Assembly: GCF_023283885.1 (NCBI RefSeq)
Contig: NZ_JAKILA010000019.1
Location: forward strand, 41,707-105,706
DNA: 64,000 nucleotides
Reading direction: 5' to 3'
Origin: Shewanella basaltis
Lineage (GTDB): Bacteria; Pseudomonadota; Gammaproteobacteria; Enterobacterales; Shewanellaceae
Shown piece after piece: positions 62,941 to 64,000 of the stretch. The stretch's first letter is position 1; each line of letters starts with the position of its first letter. The notes beneath the pieces are model-generated. The model made no database searches. It was not told where the DNA came from and was given only the letters and a program-made list of their open reading frames with translations. A program made the translations under genes and the position numbers.

Positions 62941-63486
62941 ATGGCTGCTGATGCGAATAACCTAATTTGGGTTGATTTAGAAATGACAGGTTTAGAACCT
63001 GATGTCGATAGAATCATTGAAATTGCAACCTTAGTGACTGATCAAGAACTGAATATTATTGCCCAAGGTCCTGTTTTAGCCATTTATCAAACTGACGAAG
63101 TTCTGGCCGGTATGGACGATTGGAATCAAAAGCATCATGGTGAGTCGGGGTTAATTGACCGTGTCCGTGCTAGCCAATGCTCAGAAGCAGATGCTATTAA
63201 GCAAACAATTGAGTTTTTAGCTCAGTATGTGCCAAAAGGTGCTTCGCCGATGTGTGGCAATAGCATCGGCCAAGACCGCCGCTTTTTAAATAAATACATG
63301 TTGGAGTTAGAAGAGTTTTTCCATTATCGCAACATAGATGTAAGCACTATTAAAGAGTTAGTACGTCGTTGGAACCCTGAAACCATGAAGGGGTTTAGTA
63401 AGAAAAATACTCATCAAGCACTTGAAGATATTAAAGAGTCGATCGCTGAATTGCAGTTTTATCGCAAAGAAGTATTTAAAATTTAA
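62941..63486 (+). CDS. orn: Oligoribonuclease
   Basis: A 181-residue DEDDh exonuclease with the complete motif set: [12 protein letters not shown] (Asp/Glu), [12 protein letters not shown], and the distal NTHQALEDI with His and Asp. It degrades 2-5-nt RNAs, including the pGpG product of c-di-GMP breakdown. It is divergent from rsgA; a tRNA-Gly array follows, the same order as orn-glyVXY in E. coli. Confidence 0.97.
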   Translation: MAADANNLIWVDLEMTGLEPDVDRIIEIATLVTDQELNIIAQGPVLAIYQTDEVLAGMDDWNQKHHGESGLIDRVRASQCSEADAIKQTIEFLAQYVPKGASPMCGNSIGQDRRFLNKYMLELEEFFHYRNIDVSTIKELVRRWNPETMKGFSKKNTHQALEDIKESIAELQFYRKEVFKI

Positions 63487-63516
63487 GCAATCGAACAAAT
63501 ATTTTAAAAAAGGGGG

Positions 63517-63544
63517 TTGCAGCGTAGTAAAATTTACCTATAAT
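63517..63544 (+). promoter_or_regulatory. Stable-RNA promoter for the tRNA-Gly array
   Basis: TTGCAG (63517-63522), a 16-bp spacer and TATAAT (63539-63544), followed by the GC-rich discriminator GCGGCC that is typical of stringently controlled stable-RNA promoters. Confidence 0.8.
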
Positions 63545-63608
63545 GCGGCCTCAACTTTCTACAGAGCACCAAACTCTGAGCATAGAAAGTAAAAATGAAA
63601 TTTGAAAT

Positions 63609-63680
63609 GCGACATTAGCTCAGTTGGCACAGGTAGAAAGACGATACCTTGTTGATTGTTACAAATGAAGCAAACAGTAC
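63609..63680 (+). pseudogene. Degenerate tRNA-Gly copy (5' part)
   Basis: GCGACATTAGCTCAGTTGG matches the first 19 bases of the intact tRNA; after the D loop an insertion follows, then GACGATACCTTG, then unrelated sequence. No T arm or acceptor 3' strand is present, so no functional tRNA can form. Confidence 0.7.
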
Positions 63681-63756
63681 GCGACATTAGCTCAGTTGGT
63701 AGAGCGATACCTTGCCAAGGTATAGGTCATCGGTTCGAACCCGATATGTCGCTCCA
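63681..63756 (+). tRNA. tRNA-Gly (GCC)
   Basis: A complete 76-base tRNA with encoded CCA. Acceptor GCGACAT/ATGTCGC, D arm with AGCTCAGTTGGTAGAGC, anticodon stem ATACC/GGTAT with loop TTGCCAA (anticodon GCC) and T arm with GGTTCGAACC. Codons GGC and GGU. Confidence 0.97.
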
Positions 63757-63765
63757 AATTTTAGA

Positions 63766-63870
63766 TGATGCCAGATAGAATCAGTTAGCAGAGCGATACC
63801 TTGCCAAGCTAAACGAGATAACAGCGTCATCGGTTCGAACCTCTTTTTGTTTAAAAGAAAGTTCGCTCCA
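63766..63870 (+). pseudogene. Degenerate tRNA-Gly copy with two insertions
   Basis: The sequence keeps AGAGCGATACCTTGCCAAG and GTCATCGGTTCGAACC and a final GCTCCA, but the 5' acceptor strand is changed and two insertions interrupt the anticodon-side stem and the T-arm/acceptor junction. It cannot fold to a cloverleaf. Confidence 0.7.
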
Positions 63871-63889
63871 AATTTAAAAAATTTGAAAT

Positions 63890-63965
63890 GCGACATTAGC
63901 TCAGTTGGTAGAGCGATACCTTGCCAAGGTATAGGTCATCGGTTCGAACCCGATATGTCGCTCCA
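63890..63965 (+). tRNA. tRNA-Gly (GCC), second intact copy
   Basis: Identical over all 76 bases to the copy at 63681-63756, with anticodon GCC and encoded CCA. It lies 209 bp downstream, inside a repeated unit. Confidence 0.97.
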
Positions 63966-64000
63966 AATTTTAGATGATGCCAGATAGAATCAGTTAGCAG

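Larger units (their letters stand above)
63681..64000 (+). repeat. 209-bp tandem unit of intact plus degenerate tRNA-Gly
   Basis: The unit starting at 63681 recurs at 63890; the sequence after the second tRNA (63966-64000) repeats that after the first (63757-63791) base for base up to the window edge, so a second degenerate copy probably follows. Confidence 0.85.

Overview
The window is chromosomal DNA of a gammaproteobacterium, most likely of the order Alteromonadales and closest in feel to Shewanella. The evidence is the gene order tolC / nudF-DUF1249-cpdA-yqiA-parE-x-parC, the mscM-psd-rsgA / orn-tRNA-Gly block shared with enterics, the DUF2333 and TIGR04219 proteins, and a moderate G+C content. 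Species assignment is inference.

Positions 1 to about 37,670 are most of an inducible lambda-type siphovirus prophage. Its left end lies outside the window. Its right end abuts dusA, and the adjacent leftward tyrosine integrase fits the known dusA-targeting class. The layout is: a leftward accessory operon (1-2402) driven by PL with two operators; an immunity region with a DUF4124 secreted protein, a CI/LexA-type repressor and Cro, plus three OR-like operators (2435-4002); a rightward replication module with an O-like protein carrying iterons inside its own gene and a DnaC-like loader; a second complete tyrosine recombinase, an HTH protein and a Q-like protein (4029-9140); a segment of recent duplications (9144-10584); a recognisable lambda-family cos site (about 10752-10818); a leader region with a candidate extended -10 promoter, a GNRA hairpin and a terminator (11206-11630); lysis genes (SAR-type lysozyme, Rz, Rz1, holin); gpNu1/gpA terminase, DUF6148 protein, portal, protease-capsid fusion and capsid cement; tail genes (Z-, U-, V-like proteins, tape measure and tail-tip proteins); HicBA toxin-antitoxin; and the integrase.

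Two items were read from raw sequence rather than ORFs. First, the cos site has lambda spacing (cosQ-like GGGTCCTT, a 12-base interval between 8-bp inverted arms, then TATGAAAATTTT 17 bases later), but lies 4 kb before the terminase genes with the lysis cassette in between. Second, a minus-strand cassette between the major tail protein and the tape measure carries a C4-type antisense RNA architecture (two hairpins flanked by a' and b' segments complementary to sites at a short leader ORF and at the rha start), so a translational antirepressor-like switch is embedded in the tail operon.

From 37,670 on the DNA is host: dusA; a TonB-dependent receptor; a probable sigma-54-driven mini-operon ending in a PspC-domain protein; an enoyl-CoA hydratase-like gene; PCuAC, DUF2333 and TIGR04219 genes; tolC; the nudF-to-parC run (nucleotide hydrolysis, cAMP phosphodiesterase, esterase, topoisomerase IV, with a PQQ-dehydrogenase-like gene between parE and parC); bfd with a Fur-box-like site; a UgpQ/GlpQ-like gene; mscM, psd and rsgA; and orn followed by a strong stable-RNA promoter and a tandem tRNA-Gly(GCC) array interleaved with degenerate tRNA copies.
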